Below, in pieces: positions 1-6,512 of a stretch of 19,717 bases of DNA. Source of the stretch: Akkermansiaceae bacterium UBA5689. GTDB taxonomy: Bacteria; Verrucomicrobiota; Verrucomicrobiia; Verrucomicrobiales; Akkermansiaceae. The first letter of the stretch is position 1. Every line of letters starts with the position of its first letter. The position numbers were made by a program, and so were the translations under genes. The notes under the pieces are model-generated. The model was not told the origin of the DNA and ran no database searches. It was given only the letters and a program-made list of their open reading frames with translations. The stretch is taken from contig DIHT01000108.1 of NCBI GenBank assembly GCA_002420305.1, positions 1-19,717 on the forward strand, given 5' to 3'.

Positions 1-164
1 GAACATGTGTAGGTCTCATAACGGCGGGAAGAGAAACACAGCTTCGGGCAAGATCAAAGGATAAATATACATTAAAGTTAAACATCAGGTTATATTTACT
101 TTAATTACGTGCGAATGCGACTCCATTCGCCAACTTGGACTCGCGACCCTGTAATCCAAAGGAA
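1..164. other. Intergenic stretch at window edge, AT-rich, no gene seen
   Basis: I see no convincing reading frame here. The middle (about 60-110) is strongly AT-rich compared with the rest of the window and carries an imperfect inverted repeat (arms 71-82 and 95-105). A 7-bp hairpin with a 6-base loop follows at 111-130 (GCGAATG paired with CATTCGC). The hairpin lacks a T-run on either side, so it is not a typical terminator. The AT-rich part could be the control region of a gene lying to the left of the window, but that gene is not visible. Confidence 0.5.
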
Positions 165-192
165 AGGGGCTGGCTCCTGCGAACCAGCCCCT
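165..192 (-). terminator. Intrinsic terminator of the minus-strand amt gene
   Basis: A perfect 9-bp stem (AGGGGCTGG with CCAGCCCCT) closes a 10-base loop, starting 27 bases past the stop codon of the amt gene at 220-1524. On the minus strand it is followed by TTTCCTTT, a T-rich tract, as expected of a rho-independent terminator. It ends this transcript before the AT-rich region at the left edge. Confidence 0.8.
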
Positions 193-219
193 AGGCAAAG
201 ATCTAGGAAATCTCCCCTC

Positions 220-1524
220 TTAGTCGAGTGAGTAGGCGCTTTCGCCATGGACACTCTTGTCCAAGCCTTCGTTTTCTTCCTCCTCAGAGACCCGGAAACC
301 GGTTGTCGCCTTCAAAATAAAGACGATGACCACCGTTCCTACCACGGAGAGGGCCGCAGTAGCACCCACCGCGATGAGCTGGGTCTTGAACTGTGCACCC
401 ACGTTCTCAATACCCGAACCCCCAAAGGTGCTTGTTCCCAGCACTGCCAGGAGGATTGAGCCCATGATACCACCCACCCCGTGGACCGCAAAAACGTCGA
501 GGGTGTCGTCGATCCCCAGCTTGTCCTTCACAAATCCACAGGCGAAGTAGCAGACCACTCCAGCCAGAAGTCCGAGAATAAGAGCTCCGACCGGCCCAAC
601 ATTCCCGGAGGCCGGGGTAATTGTGGCTAGTCCCGCCACCATCCCGGTCACGATCCCTACCAACCCGGCCTTACCGGTCTTGATTTTCTCGATGACCATC
701 CAGGTGAGACTCGCAGTAGCAGCCGCAATATGAGTCACCAGCATGGTGAGACCGGCGTCTTCGTTGGCCCCGCCCTGGCTCCCTGCGTTGAAACCGAACC
801 AGCCCACCCAGAGCATCGCGGCCCCAATCATGACCATCCCAGGATTATGGGGAGGCTTCACACCGTTCGGAAATTCCTTGCGTGGTCCAAGCATCTTCGC
901 AAGGACGAGTGCAGAAAGTCCCGCGGTAGTGTGAACTACGATGCCGCCAGCAAGATCCTCCGTGGCCGGCTTGAGAGCGCTCATCCAACCCCCACCCCAG
1001 ACCCAGTGGGCCACAGGCACATAAACGATGGTCAGCCAGAGGGCCGTAAAGAGCAAGACCGCTCCAAAACGCATACGCTCCACGAAGGCTCCCACCACAA
1101 GGGCCGGAGTGATGATTGCGAAGGTCATCTGGAACATCACAAAGACCGTTTCAGGATACGTTGCGCCATTGAGCCCTCCAACCCCATTCAAAAAGAGGTG
1201 CTGAAGGTCCCCCAGAAACGCGTTTCCGTCAGAAAAGGCGAAACTGTAAAGATATACCACCCAGAGAATAGAGGCGAGGCAGGCAATGGCGAAGCAGTGC
1301 ATGAGCACGCTGAGAACGTTCTTGGCTCGAACGAGACCCCCGTAAAACAGGGCCAGACCGGGTAAGGTCATGAAGAGGACCAGCACCGTAGCGGTGATCA
1401 TCCAGGCTGTATTTCCAGAGTTGAGAACAGGCGGAGCCTCCTCGGCCCCTGCCGCGGTGCCGGTAAGGGCCAAGAGAAGTCCCCCCCCGATCAGTAGTTT
1501 TATCAATTTTCTTAGGTTTTTCAT
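220..1524 (-). CDS. amt: Ammonium transporter (Amt/MEP family), canonical AmtB type
   Basis: Inner-membrane ammonium channel/transporter of 434 residues. Residues 1-27 form a signal peptide (KLIK positive start, long hydrophobic core, likely cleavage after AAGA), as in AmtB. About 11 membrane segments follow. Recognisable AmtB landmarks are PGLALFYGGLVRAKN (55-69), the phenylalanine gate region (F131, F135), D190 before the first pore histidine H198, GWFGFNAGS (241-249) and the second pore histidine H348 in VHGVGG. The cytoplasmic tail ends with GLDKSVHGESAY, the usual C-terminal signature involved in P-II (GlnK) contact. The start is the ATG at 1524, 24 bases downstream of the predicted start site of a sigma-54 promoter. 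The gene is divergent from a second amt gene. No glnK or glnB lies within the window, although amt genes are often linked to one. Identification is secure; in vivo substrate preference is inferred from the family. Confidence 0.97.
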   Translation of the reverse strand: MKNLRKLIKLLIGGGLLLALTGTAAGAEEAPPVLNSGNTAWMITATVLVLFMTLPGLALFYGGLVRAKNVLSVLMHCFAIACLASILWVVYLYSFAFSDGNAFLGDLQHLFLNGVGGLNGATYPETVFVMFQMTFAIITPALVVGAFVERMRFGAVLLFTALWLTIVYVPVAHWVWGGGWMSALKPATEDLAGGIVVHTTAGLSALVLAKMLGPRKEFPNGVKPPHNPGMVMIGAAMLWVGWFGFNAGSQGGANEDAGLTMLVTHIAAATASLTWMVIEKIKTGKAGLVGIVTGMVAGLATITPASGNVGPVGALILGLLAGVVCYFACGFVKDKLGIDDTLDVFAVHGVGGIMGSILLAVLGTSTFGGSGIENVGAQFKTQLIAVGATAALSVVGTVVIVFILKATTGFRVSEEEENEGLDKSVHGESAYSLD

Positions 1525-1558
1525 TTGGTAGCAGCGTGTAACTAGCTCGGTAATATAA

Positions 1559-1576
1559 AGCAGATTCTATGCCAAA
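1559..1576 (-). promoter_or_regulatory. Predicted sigma-54 promoter of the minus-strand amt gene
   Basis: Read on the minus strand the sequence is TTTGGCATAGAATCTGCT. It contains the -24 GG (1573-1572) and the -12 GC (1561-1560) separated by exactly 10 bases, and fits the known consensus TGGCAC-N5-TTGC with TGGCAT and CTGC. Transcription would begin near 1548, about 25 bases before the ATG at 1524. Sigma-54 control of amt genes through NtrC is well established in other bacteria. Here it is inferred from the motif and from the mirrored site for the neighbouring amt gene. Confidence 0.68.
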
Positions 1577-1627
1577 GGATCTCACAACCCCTCTAAACAC
1601 CCCTTTCTCGATCCCTTTTTTCTGAAG

Positions 1628-1644
1628 TTGGCACGCTGAATGCT
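1628..1644 (+). promoter_or_regulatory. Predicted sigma-54 promoter of the plus-strand amt gene
   Basis: TTGGCACGCTGAATGCT matches the sigma-54 consensus (TTGGCACG-N4-TTGCW) at all but one position. The -24 GG is at 1630-1631 and the -12 GC at 1642-1643, exactly 10 bases apart. Start of transcription is expected near 1655, giving a leader of about 30 bases before the ATG at 1686. The -24 elements of this promoter and its divergent partner are only about 56 bases apart, so activator sites may be shared. I could not find a clear NtrC palindrome in between. Confidence 0.78.
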
Positions 1645-1685
1645 CTCCGCTCCTGAATTCAATTCACAACACAGCACACCAACCG

Positions 1686-3203
1686 ATGAAAATTCGATCA
1701 AACACTAGCCTACTGGCACGATTCCGAACTCTCCTGGCAGGGACGTTTCTCCTGCTAGCGATTCTGGCACCCCCAACGGCATTTGCCGAAGACGAGCTCC
1801 CTGCGGTTACCGCGGAGATGGTTGACTCAGAACACGATGACTACGATGAGGGCGCCGTTGACCTCGCGGGCATGACCCTCTTCAAACATATCCAGTTCAA
1901 CGGGACTGAAGGGCTCGACGAGAATCAGGTCGCTGCTGCCGAGGGCTACGCTGATCGCTATGAGAGCATGCCCTTCTTCGGACTTAGTAACCTCTGGATT
2001 TTGCTCTGCGCCTTCCTGGTCTTCATCATGCACCTGGGATTTGCTTGCCTCGAATCAGGGCTGACCCAGAAGAAGAATACGGTAAACATCCTGTTCAAAA
2101 ACGTCTTTATCATTTGCTCAGGGATCCTGCTTTACGCGGTTTGGGGCTTCAAAGCGATGTATCCCGGGGATTGGTCCATCGAGAACATTTTCGCTCTAGG
2201 CTCTCCAATCAGCGGCGGCCCAGAGGCTAACGCCGATATGTCTTACGGTGGAACCGGCCTCTGCCAGACCGGCTGGGCAGACTTCATCTTCCAAGCCATG
2301 TTTGCTGCCACCGCCGCCACCATCGTGTCGGGAGCAGTGGCCGAACGGGTCAAGCTCTCCTCCTTCATGATCTTCGCTGCTCTCCTCGTTGGAGTCGCCT
2401 ACCCGATTACGGGAGGCTGGAAGTGGGGTGGTGGCTGGCTCGCCGGAATGGACTTCTACGACTTCGCTGGTTCCAGTGTGGTGCACGCCTTCGGTGGCTT
2501 CGGCGCCCTCGCCTGCGTGATCGTCCTCGGACCTCGTAAGGGCAAATACACCGAGAAGGGAATTAAGCCGATTCTGGGTGGCAACATGCCTCTCGCTGCG
2601 ATCGGAGCCATTCTCCTCTGGTTCGGTTGGTTCGGATTTAATGGTGGATCCGTTCTCTCCGCTGATCCTGGACTGATCGGATATGTGATTGTCACTACCG
2701 CTCTCGCTGCCGCGGCCGGTGGAATTACGACCATCGCTGTCGCATGGTTCGTTACTAAGAAGCCCGACCTCTCGATGGCCCTGAACGGAATTCTTGCCGG
2801 ACTGGTGGGAATTACTGCCGGAGCAGACCAAATGACAATTCTTGGAGCGGTTATTGCCGGAGGAATTGGTGGTGCGATTGTGGTCTTCGCCATCTTGTTC
2901 TTCGATAACCTGAAGATCGACGATCCGGTTGGAGCCATCTCCGTTCATGGAGTGGTTGGGATATGGGGCACCTTGGCCGTCGGGCTTCCCTTCCTGACTA
3001 TGGAGGGCGCTGAACACTCCTTCGTGACCCAGCTGATCGGAACTCTCGCCATCAGTGGTTTTGCCTTCGCCTTCTCCCTGATCGTCTTCGGAATCCTCAA
3101 AGCCACCATCGGGGTGCGGGTGGAAGAAGAAGAAGAGGTCCAGGGCCTCGATGTGGCCGAGCATGGAATTCCTGCCTATGGGGCAGAAAGTGCGGAAATG
3201 TAA
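1686..3203 (+). CDS. amt: Ammonium transporter (Amt family), divergent subtype with acidic periplasmic N-terminus
   Basis: Second ammonium transporter, 505 residues, about 70 longer than its neighbour. A signal peptide covers residues 1-34 (cleavage near TAFA/ED). It is followed by a hydrophilic, acidic segment (about 35-95, including SEHDDYDEGAVD) that should face the periplasm. The first helix region reads GFACLESGLTQKKNTVNIL (118-136) instead of the AmtB-type LFYGGLVRAKNVLS, so this belongs to a different Amt subfamily. Pore residues are conserved: D259 and H267 (DFAGSSVVH), GWFGFNGGS (314-322) and H421 (VHGVVG). The tail GLDVAEHGIPAYG keeps the cytoplasmic signature. The gene has its own predicted sigma-54 promoter and a strong terminator just downstream, so it is probably monocistronic. 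The two genes probably serve different affinity ranges or conditions, which is inference. Confidence 0.96.
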   Translation: MKIRSNTSLLARFRTLLAGTFLLLAILAPPTAFAEDELPAVTAEMVDSEHDDYDEGAVDLAGMTLFKHIQFNGTEGLDENQVAAAEGYADRYESMPFFGLSNLWILLCAFLVFIMHLGFACLESGLTQKKNTVNILFKNVFIICSGILLYAVWGFKAMYPGDWSIENIFALGSPISGGPEANADMSYGGTGLCQTGWADFIFQAMFAATAATIVSGAVAERVKLSSFMIFAALLVGVAYPITGGWKWGGGWLAGMDFYDFAGSSVVHAFGGFGALACVIVLGPRKGKYTEKGIKPILGGNMPLAAIGAILLWFGWFGFNGGSVLSADPGLIGYVIVTTALAAAAGGITTIAVAWFVTKKPDLSMALNGILAGLVGITAGADQMTILGAVIAGGIGGAIVVFAILFFDNLKIDDPVGAISVHGVVGIWGTLAVGLPFLTMEGAEHSFVTQLIGTLAISGFAFAFSLIVFGILKATIGVRVEEEEEVQGLDVAEHGIPAYGAESAEM

Positions 3204-3222
3204 TTTTCTGGAGCACCGAACT

Positions 3223-3253
3223 AAAAGGCCGTGGAGCAATCCACGGCCTTTTT
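3223..3253 (+). terminator. Intrinsic terminator after the plus-strand amt gene
   Basis: A perfect 12-bp stem (AAAAGGCCGTGG with CCACGGCCTTTT), 6-base loop AGCAAT, ending in a run of five T. It starts 19 bases after the amt stop codon and lies before coaX. Its A/T flanks are symmetric, so it could also stop transcription from the opposite side. Confidence 0.93.
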
Positions 3254-3297
3254 CATGTTGCGGGCAAGGCTCGCCTGCTTTGCTCTCAAGCCCACCG

Positions 3298-4038
3298 ATG
3301 CGACTCCTGCTCATTGACAATTCCAACACCCGGACAAAGTTCGCGGTGATAGATGCTGTTGACGCTCCTCTGGAGGCGCACCATATCGCAACCACCGATG
3401 TCTGCCCTTCCTTCATCAAGACCCTCGGGGAACTCGATTTTGAGGCGGTAGTTCTGTCCTCTGTCGTTCCTGAGAAGGCCGCCCTGTTCCGGGAGGTCTT
3501 GTCCCCTTCGCCTCTGCATGAAATTTCGTGCAGGAGCGATCTGCCCATCCATATCGCCTACCCTGAGCCAGGACAGATCGGAGCTGACCGTCTCGCCAAT
3601 GCCGTGGCAGCGCATGCCCGGGTCGGCGCCCCGGCCATCGTGGTCGACTTCGGGACTGCGGTTACCTTTGATGTCCTCGGAGGAACGAGAACGGAGGGAA
3701 GCTACCTTGGTGGCGTGATCGCTCCGGGGCTGCCTTCCATGACGGACTACCTTCACCAGAATACAGCCCTTCTCCCGGAGATTAATTTGCAGGAACCTTC
3801 CTCCGCAATCGGAAAGTCCACCACCGAAGCCATGCGCTCAGGAGCGGTCCACGGCTACCGCGGAATGGTGCGGGGAGTGCTTCGGGCAATTCGAAACGAA
3901 TTGGACGAAACTCCAACTGTCATTGCCACCGGCGGTGATGCCAGCCTCATCGCAGCTGGACTGCCAGAGATCATGGAGGTTGTTCAGAATCTTACCCTCC
4001 GAGGGATTTATCAGATCGGAGAGCGCAACCTTGCCTGA
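3298..4038 (+). CDS. coaX: Type III pantothenate kinase
   Basis: Cytoplasmic enzyme that phosphorylates pantothenate with ATP, the first step of coenzyme A synthesis. Type III enzymes (ASKHA fold) differ from CoaA in being insensitive to CoA feedback and needing a monovalent cation. The 246-residue product has the phosphate-binding motif LLIDNSNTRTK (4-14), GADR (95-98, with the catalytic Asp97), VVDFGTAVTFD (115-125), GSYLGGVIAPG (134-144) and the adenine-site TGG (211-213). Length is typical of CoaX. The frame is open back to 3151 inside the amt gene, but the ATG at 3298 is chosen because MRLLLIDNSN is the normal N-terminus and because the amt terminator lies upstream of it. No Shine-Dalgarno sequence precedes it. 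The usual companion birA is not present. No clear promoter was seen. Confidence 0.93.
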   Translation: MRLLLIDNSNTRTKFAVIDAVDAPLEAHHIATTDVCPSFIKTLGELDFEAVVLSSVVPEKAALFREVLSPSPLHEISCRSDLPIHIAYPEPGQIGADRLANAVAAHARVGAPAIVVDFGTAVTFDVLGGTRTEGSYLGGVIAPGLPSMTDYLHQNTALLPEINLQEPSSAIGKSTTEAMRSGAVHGYRGMVRGVLRAIRNELDETPTVIATGGDASLIAAGLPEIMEVVQNLTLRGIYQIGERNLA

Positions 4039-4041
4039 GCG

Positions 4042-4064
4042 GGAGAAGAGCCTTCTTCCTTTCC
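4042..4064. terminator. Weak hairpin between convergent coaX and DUF1802 gene
   Basis: GGAGAAG can pair with CTTCTTCC (7 bp with one bulged T, 3-base loop), followed by TTTCC on the plus strand. It sits in the 40-bp gap between two convergent genes, where a terminator is expected. The stem is short and the tract impure, so this is tentative. Confidence 0.3.
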
Positions 4065-4078
4065 TCTCTGTATCAGAC

Positions 4079-4630
4079 TCAGGAGAGAATCGTTTCAATT
4101 GCCGTTCGGCTCTTTTCGAATACGGAATCCTCCATCACCGGCTCCATTCGTTCTGGAGGAGGAACCGGGAGATTCACCCACGTGCGACAGCCCCCGTAGC
4201 CTTTGGCATAGGGCAGGGTAAAAGGCTCGGTTCGGTAGACCCGGACCAGCGCGCAGTGGATCTGCTGCACATCACCGCAGTCAAAGCGCTCTCTCACAAG
4301 GTCCTCAGTCCAGATGTGGAAGGGCTCCAACGCCCTGACCTGATTCCAATCGCTCAGCGTTCGGGCCCACACTGCCTCACACCAGACCTCGAAAAACACC
4401 TCTTCCCCTACTTCCCACTCCTCCGTTTTTCCTCCTGGAGGCTGCAGATCCCGGATCTGGGTCGCCTGGGCATGAAAGCGGGTCGGAAAAAGGGCGAAGG
4501 CGTCATGGCGGAAAGAGAACCCTTTTCTCCCCTCATGAATACCTCCTTTGCGTAACAGAAGTTGTTGCCGCCCCTCCAACAGAGCGTCACATACGGCCAT
4601 CCATTCCTTGTATCCGACGCATTGGTTCAC
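4079..4630 (-). CDS. DUF1802 family protein, function unknown
   Basis: A 183-residue soluble protein with no signal peptide or membrane segment. The N-terminal part (YKEWMAVCDALLEGRQQLLLRKGGI, then FSFRHDAFALFPT) matches my recollection of DUF1802 proteins, which begin with a KEW...ALL.G.Q..LLRKGGI block and an LFPT block. No biochemical function is known to me for this family. The start is the GTG at 4630. An in-frame stop lies at 4661-4663, the only other upstream option is a CTG at 4642, and the first ATG (4600) would cut into the conserved KEW motif. The gene is divergent from metX (68-bp gap) and convergent with coaX. No partner gene gives a functional hint. Family assignment is from memory of the motif and should be confirmed by a profile search. 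Confidence 0.78.
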   Translation of the reverse strand: MNQCVGYKEWMAVCDALLEGRQQLLLRKGGIHEGRKGFSFRHDAFALFPTRFHAQATQIRDLQPPGGKTEEWEVGEEVFFEVWCEAVWARTLSDWNQVRALEPFHIWTEDLVRERFDCGDVQQIHCALVRVYRTEPFTLPYAKGYGGCRTWVNLPVPPPERMEPVMEDSVFEKSRTAIETILS

Positions 4631-4635
4631 CCGGT

Positions 4636-4664
4636 AATTCAGGGTCGGATTGGCATGATGTCAA
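4636..4664 (-). promoter_or_regulatory. Possible sigma-70-type promoter giving a leaderless GTG transcript
   Basis: On the minus strand a perfect TTGACA (4664-4659) is followed after 17 bases by TGAATT (4641-4636), a poor -10 (3 of 6). Transcription would begin about at the GTG start codon of the DUF1802 gene, so the mRNA would have almost no leader. The -35 match and spacing are good and the -10 is weak. Confidence 0.33.
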
Positions 4665-4698
4665 AATAATCCGTTTCCAATTAGGCGCCCTTCATCAT

Positions 4699-5868
4699 AT
4701 GCCACCAGTCGTGCCCGGCAAACCTCAACAAACTCATACCTTCCAAGCGGCTGGAGAAACGGAGGCTCCCCTTTCACTCAGGGAAGGAGGAACGCTGGAC
4801 TCAGTTCAACTCTCTTACCAGTCCTGGGGCACCCTCAACTCCGGGAAATCCAATGCTATTTTGATCTTCCACGCTCTCTCGGGGTCGCAAAATGTCACAG
4901 GAGAAACCCCGGAGGTTCCGGAAGCAGGCCAATTCTGGAACGGAGAGGTCAAAGAAGGATGGTGGGACGGACTCGTCGGGTCTGGGAAAGCCATCGATAC
5001 GGATCAATACTTTGTCGTCTGCTTTAATCTGCTGGGCGGATGTTATGGTTCAACCGGACCTTCCTCGGTGAATCCCGGAACTGGAGCCCCCTATGGCTCG
5101 ACTTTCCCTCACCTCTCCATTTCGGACCAAGCCTCGGTAGCAGGCCTATTCTTGGACCACCTCGGGATCGAGCGCCTCCATGCCGTAGCAGGGCCCTCGG
5201 TCGGAGGACTTGCCGCGCTGACGTTCGCAACGAATTTCCCAGATCGGGTGAAGACCGTTATCTCTATCGCAAGCGGGATCCGTACCACGGTCCTGAATCG
5301 ACTCATCCTTTTCGAGCAGATCCTTGCGATCGAAAATGATCAACACTTCAACGGTGGGGATTACTATGATGCGAACCATCCTGACATCGGCCTCGCTCTC
5401 GCCCGGATGATCTCTCACAAAACCTTCGTCCATCTCGATGCAATCGAACGCAGGGCAAGACGCGACGTCCTACAGCAGGAAGATGTCCTCTCGTGGTATC
5501 AGGTGCGGGACCCCTTCCAGAGCTACATGCTCTACCAGGGAAAGAAGTTCGTCCAACGCTTCGACGCCAATACCTACCTTCGTATCATCGACATGTGGTC
5601 ACGGTATGATGCTGCCCGTGAGGGCGATGCGGAAAACTATCGCGACCTCCTGACTCGATGCGCACAAGCTGGTCAGCGATTTCTCGTCTTCTCCATCGAC
5701 TCTGATTTCTGCTTCTACCCGGAGGAACAGGGTGAGCTGGTTCTGGAACTGGAGAAGGCCGGTATTGAGCCTGTTCACATCACGGTGCATTCCGATCGAG
5801 GTCACGACTCCTTCCTGCTCGAGCCCTCCCTCTATGCTCCGCATATTCACTATGCGCTAAGGGACTAG
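4699..5868 (+). CDS. metX: Homoserine O-acyltransferase (MetX-type, alpha/beta hydrolase fold)
   Basis: Activates homoserine by O-acylation in methionine synthesis, usually with acetyl-CoA, in the cytoplasm. The 389-residue product has the typical MetX length. Visible landmarks are FHALSGS (57-63), NLLGGCYGSTGPSSVNP (110-126), the nucleophile elbow AGPSVGG with Ser167, Asp336 in IDSDFCFYPEEQ and His369 in GHDSF, together a complete catalytic triad. The usual elbow in this family is GGSMGG, so GPSVGG is a variant. MetX-fold enzymes include acetyl- and succinyl-transferases and even serine acyltransferases, so the acyl donor is not fixed by sequence alone. The ATG at 4699 is the first in frame, without a Shine-Dalgarno sequence. 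The TAG stop sits in the first copy of a tandem 10-bp repeat. No SAM or T-box riboswitch fits in the short upstream gap, and metY is not in the window. Confidence 0.92.
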   Translation: MPPVVPGKPQQTHTFQAAGETEAPLSLREGGTLDSVQLSYQSWGTLNSGKSNAILIFHALSGSQNVTGETPEVPEAGQFWNGEVKEGWWDGLVGSGKAIDTDQYFVVCFNLLGGCYGSTGPSSVNPGTGAPYGSTFPHLSISDQASVAGLFLDHLGIERLHAVAGPSVGGLAALTFATNFPDRVKTVISIASGIRTTVLNRLILFEQILAIENDQHFNGGDYYDANHPDIGLALARMISHKTFVHLDAIERRARRDVLQQEDVLSWYQVRDPFQSYMLYQGKKFVQRFDANTYLRIIDMWSRYDAAREGDAENYRDLLTRCAQAGQRFLVFSIDSDFCFYPEEQGELVLELEKAGIEPVHITVHSDRGHDSFLLEPSLYAPHIHYALRD

Positions 5869-5880
5869 GAGGGACTAGGA
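5861..5880 (+). repeat. Tandem 10-bp duplication across the metX stop
   Basis: GGGACTAGGA occurs twice in a row. The first copy holds the metX stop codon TAG. It is probably a recent slippage duplication without functional meaning. The rest of the gap to 5907 shows no clear terminator for either metX or rlmB. Confidence 0.85.
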
Positions 5881-5907
5881 AGTCGCCCGACCGAAAACCG
5901 AGACACG

Positions 5908-6492
5908 TTATTTCCCGGAGTCACCTTCGCCACGCTGACGAAGCGCTTCGAACAGACAAACTCCCGTGGCCACGCTGACATTGAGGCATTCCACCTTTCC
6001 TCGCATAGGAATCTGAACGAGAAAATCGCACTTCTCCTCCGTCAGGCGGCGTAATCCCGCTCCCTCGGCGCCCATCACGATCCCAACAGGCCCATTGAGA
6101 TCGACGTCAAAAAGGCTCTCTCCGCCCCGGTCAGAAGTACCCACCAGCCATACCCCCAGATCCTTCAGCTCCTCCATCGTCCGGGCCAGATTGGTAACCC
6201 GCATGAAGGGGACATGGTCTGCCGCTCCAACCGAGATGCGTCTCACAACCTCGGTAATTCCAACCGCTCGATCTCTCGGCGCGATGACGAGATCAACCCC
6301 AGCACCATCGGCACTTCGTAAGATCGCCCCGAGATTGTGTGGATCCTGAACTCCATCGAGAACTAGGACAAAGGGGCGGCTGCTCCGCCCGAGAATCTCG
6401 CGAAGATCCCCTTCCGGCACAGACTGCTTACTCGAACCGCCTGCGCTATGCTGGTTGGCTCGGGCGCCAGATCTGGGCTTCTGCCGGGCCAT
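5908..6492 (-). CDS. rlmB: SpoU/TrmH-family RNA 2'-O-methyltransferase, RlmB-like, lacking the N-terminal substrate-binding domain
   Basis: SPOUT-fold methyltransferase that uses S-adenosylmethionine, probably to 2'-O-methylate a guanosine of 23S rRNA (G2251 in E. coli numbering). From the ATG at 6492 it has 194 residues. All three SpoU motifs are present: PHNLGAILRSADGAG (51-65, catalytic Arg59), GIVMGAEGAGL (137-147) and IPMRGKVECLNVSVATGVCLFE (161-182, knotted SAM site). Motif 3 is very close to RlmB. Typical RlmB proteins have about 240-250 residues with an L30e-like substrate-binding domain of about 70 residues in front. Here only a basic tail of about 40 residues (RQKPRSGARANQ) precedes the catalytic domain. 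A TTG at 6507 would add five residues; a stop at 6511-6513 excludes anything longer. It follows rpoC by 74 bases and may be the last gene of the polymerase transcript. The exact target nucleotide is inference. Confidence 0.87.
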   Translation of the reverse strand: MARQKPRSGARANQHSAGGSSKQSVPEGDLREILGRSSRPFVLVLDGVQDPHNLGAILRSADGAGVDLVIAPRDRAVGITEVVRRISVGAADHVPFMRVTNLARTMEELKDLGVWLVGTSDRGGESLFDVDLNGPVGIVMGAEGAGLRRLTEEKCDFLVQIPMRGKVECLNVSVATGVCLFEALRQRGEGDSGK

Positions 6493-6512
6493 CGAGTGAG
6501 GAGTCAACGCTC

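Noticed and set aside
730..1365. Long open frame on the plus strand opposite the first amt gene (211 codons)
   Set aside because: It lies antisense to a strongly conserved transporter gene and its translation is rich in His, Arg and Pro without any recognisable motif; a shadow of the real gene.
2196..3548. 450-codon open frame on the minus strand across the second amt gene and coaX
   Set aside because: Low-complexity translation (many Glu, Gly, Ser, His), spans two well-supported genes and a strong terminator; an antisense artefact.
3923..4555. 210-codon plus-strand frame opposite the DUF1802 gene
   Set aside because: The minus-strand frame carries the conserved family blocks; the plus-strand translation shows nothing recognisable.
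4631..4698. SAM or T-box riboswitch in front of metX
   Set aside because: Only 68 bases are available and no long stems or conserved cores were seen.
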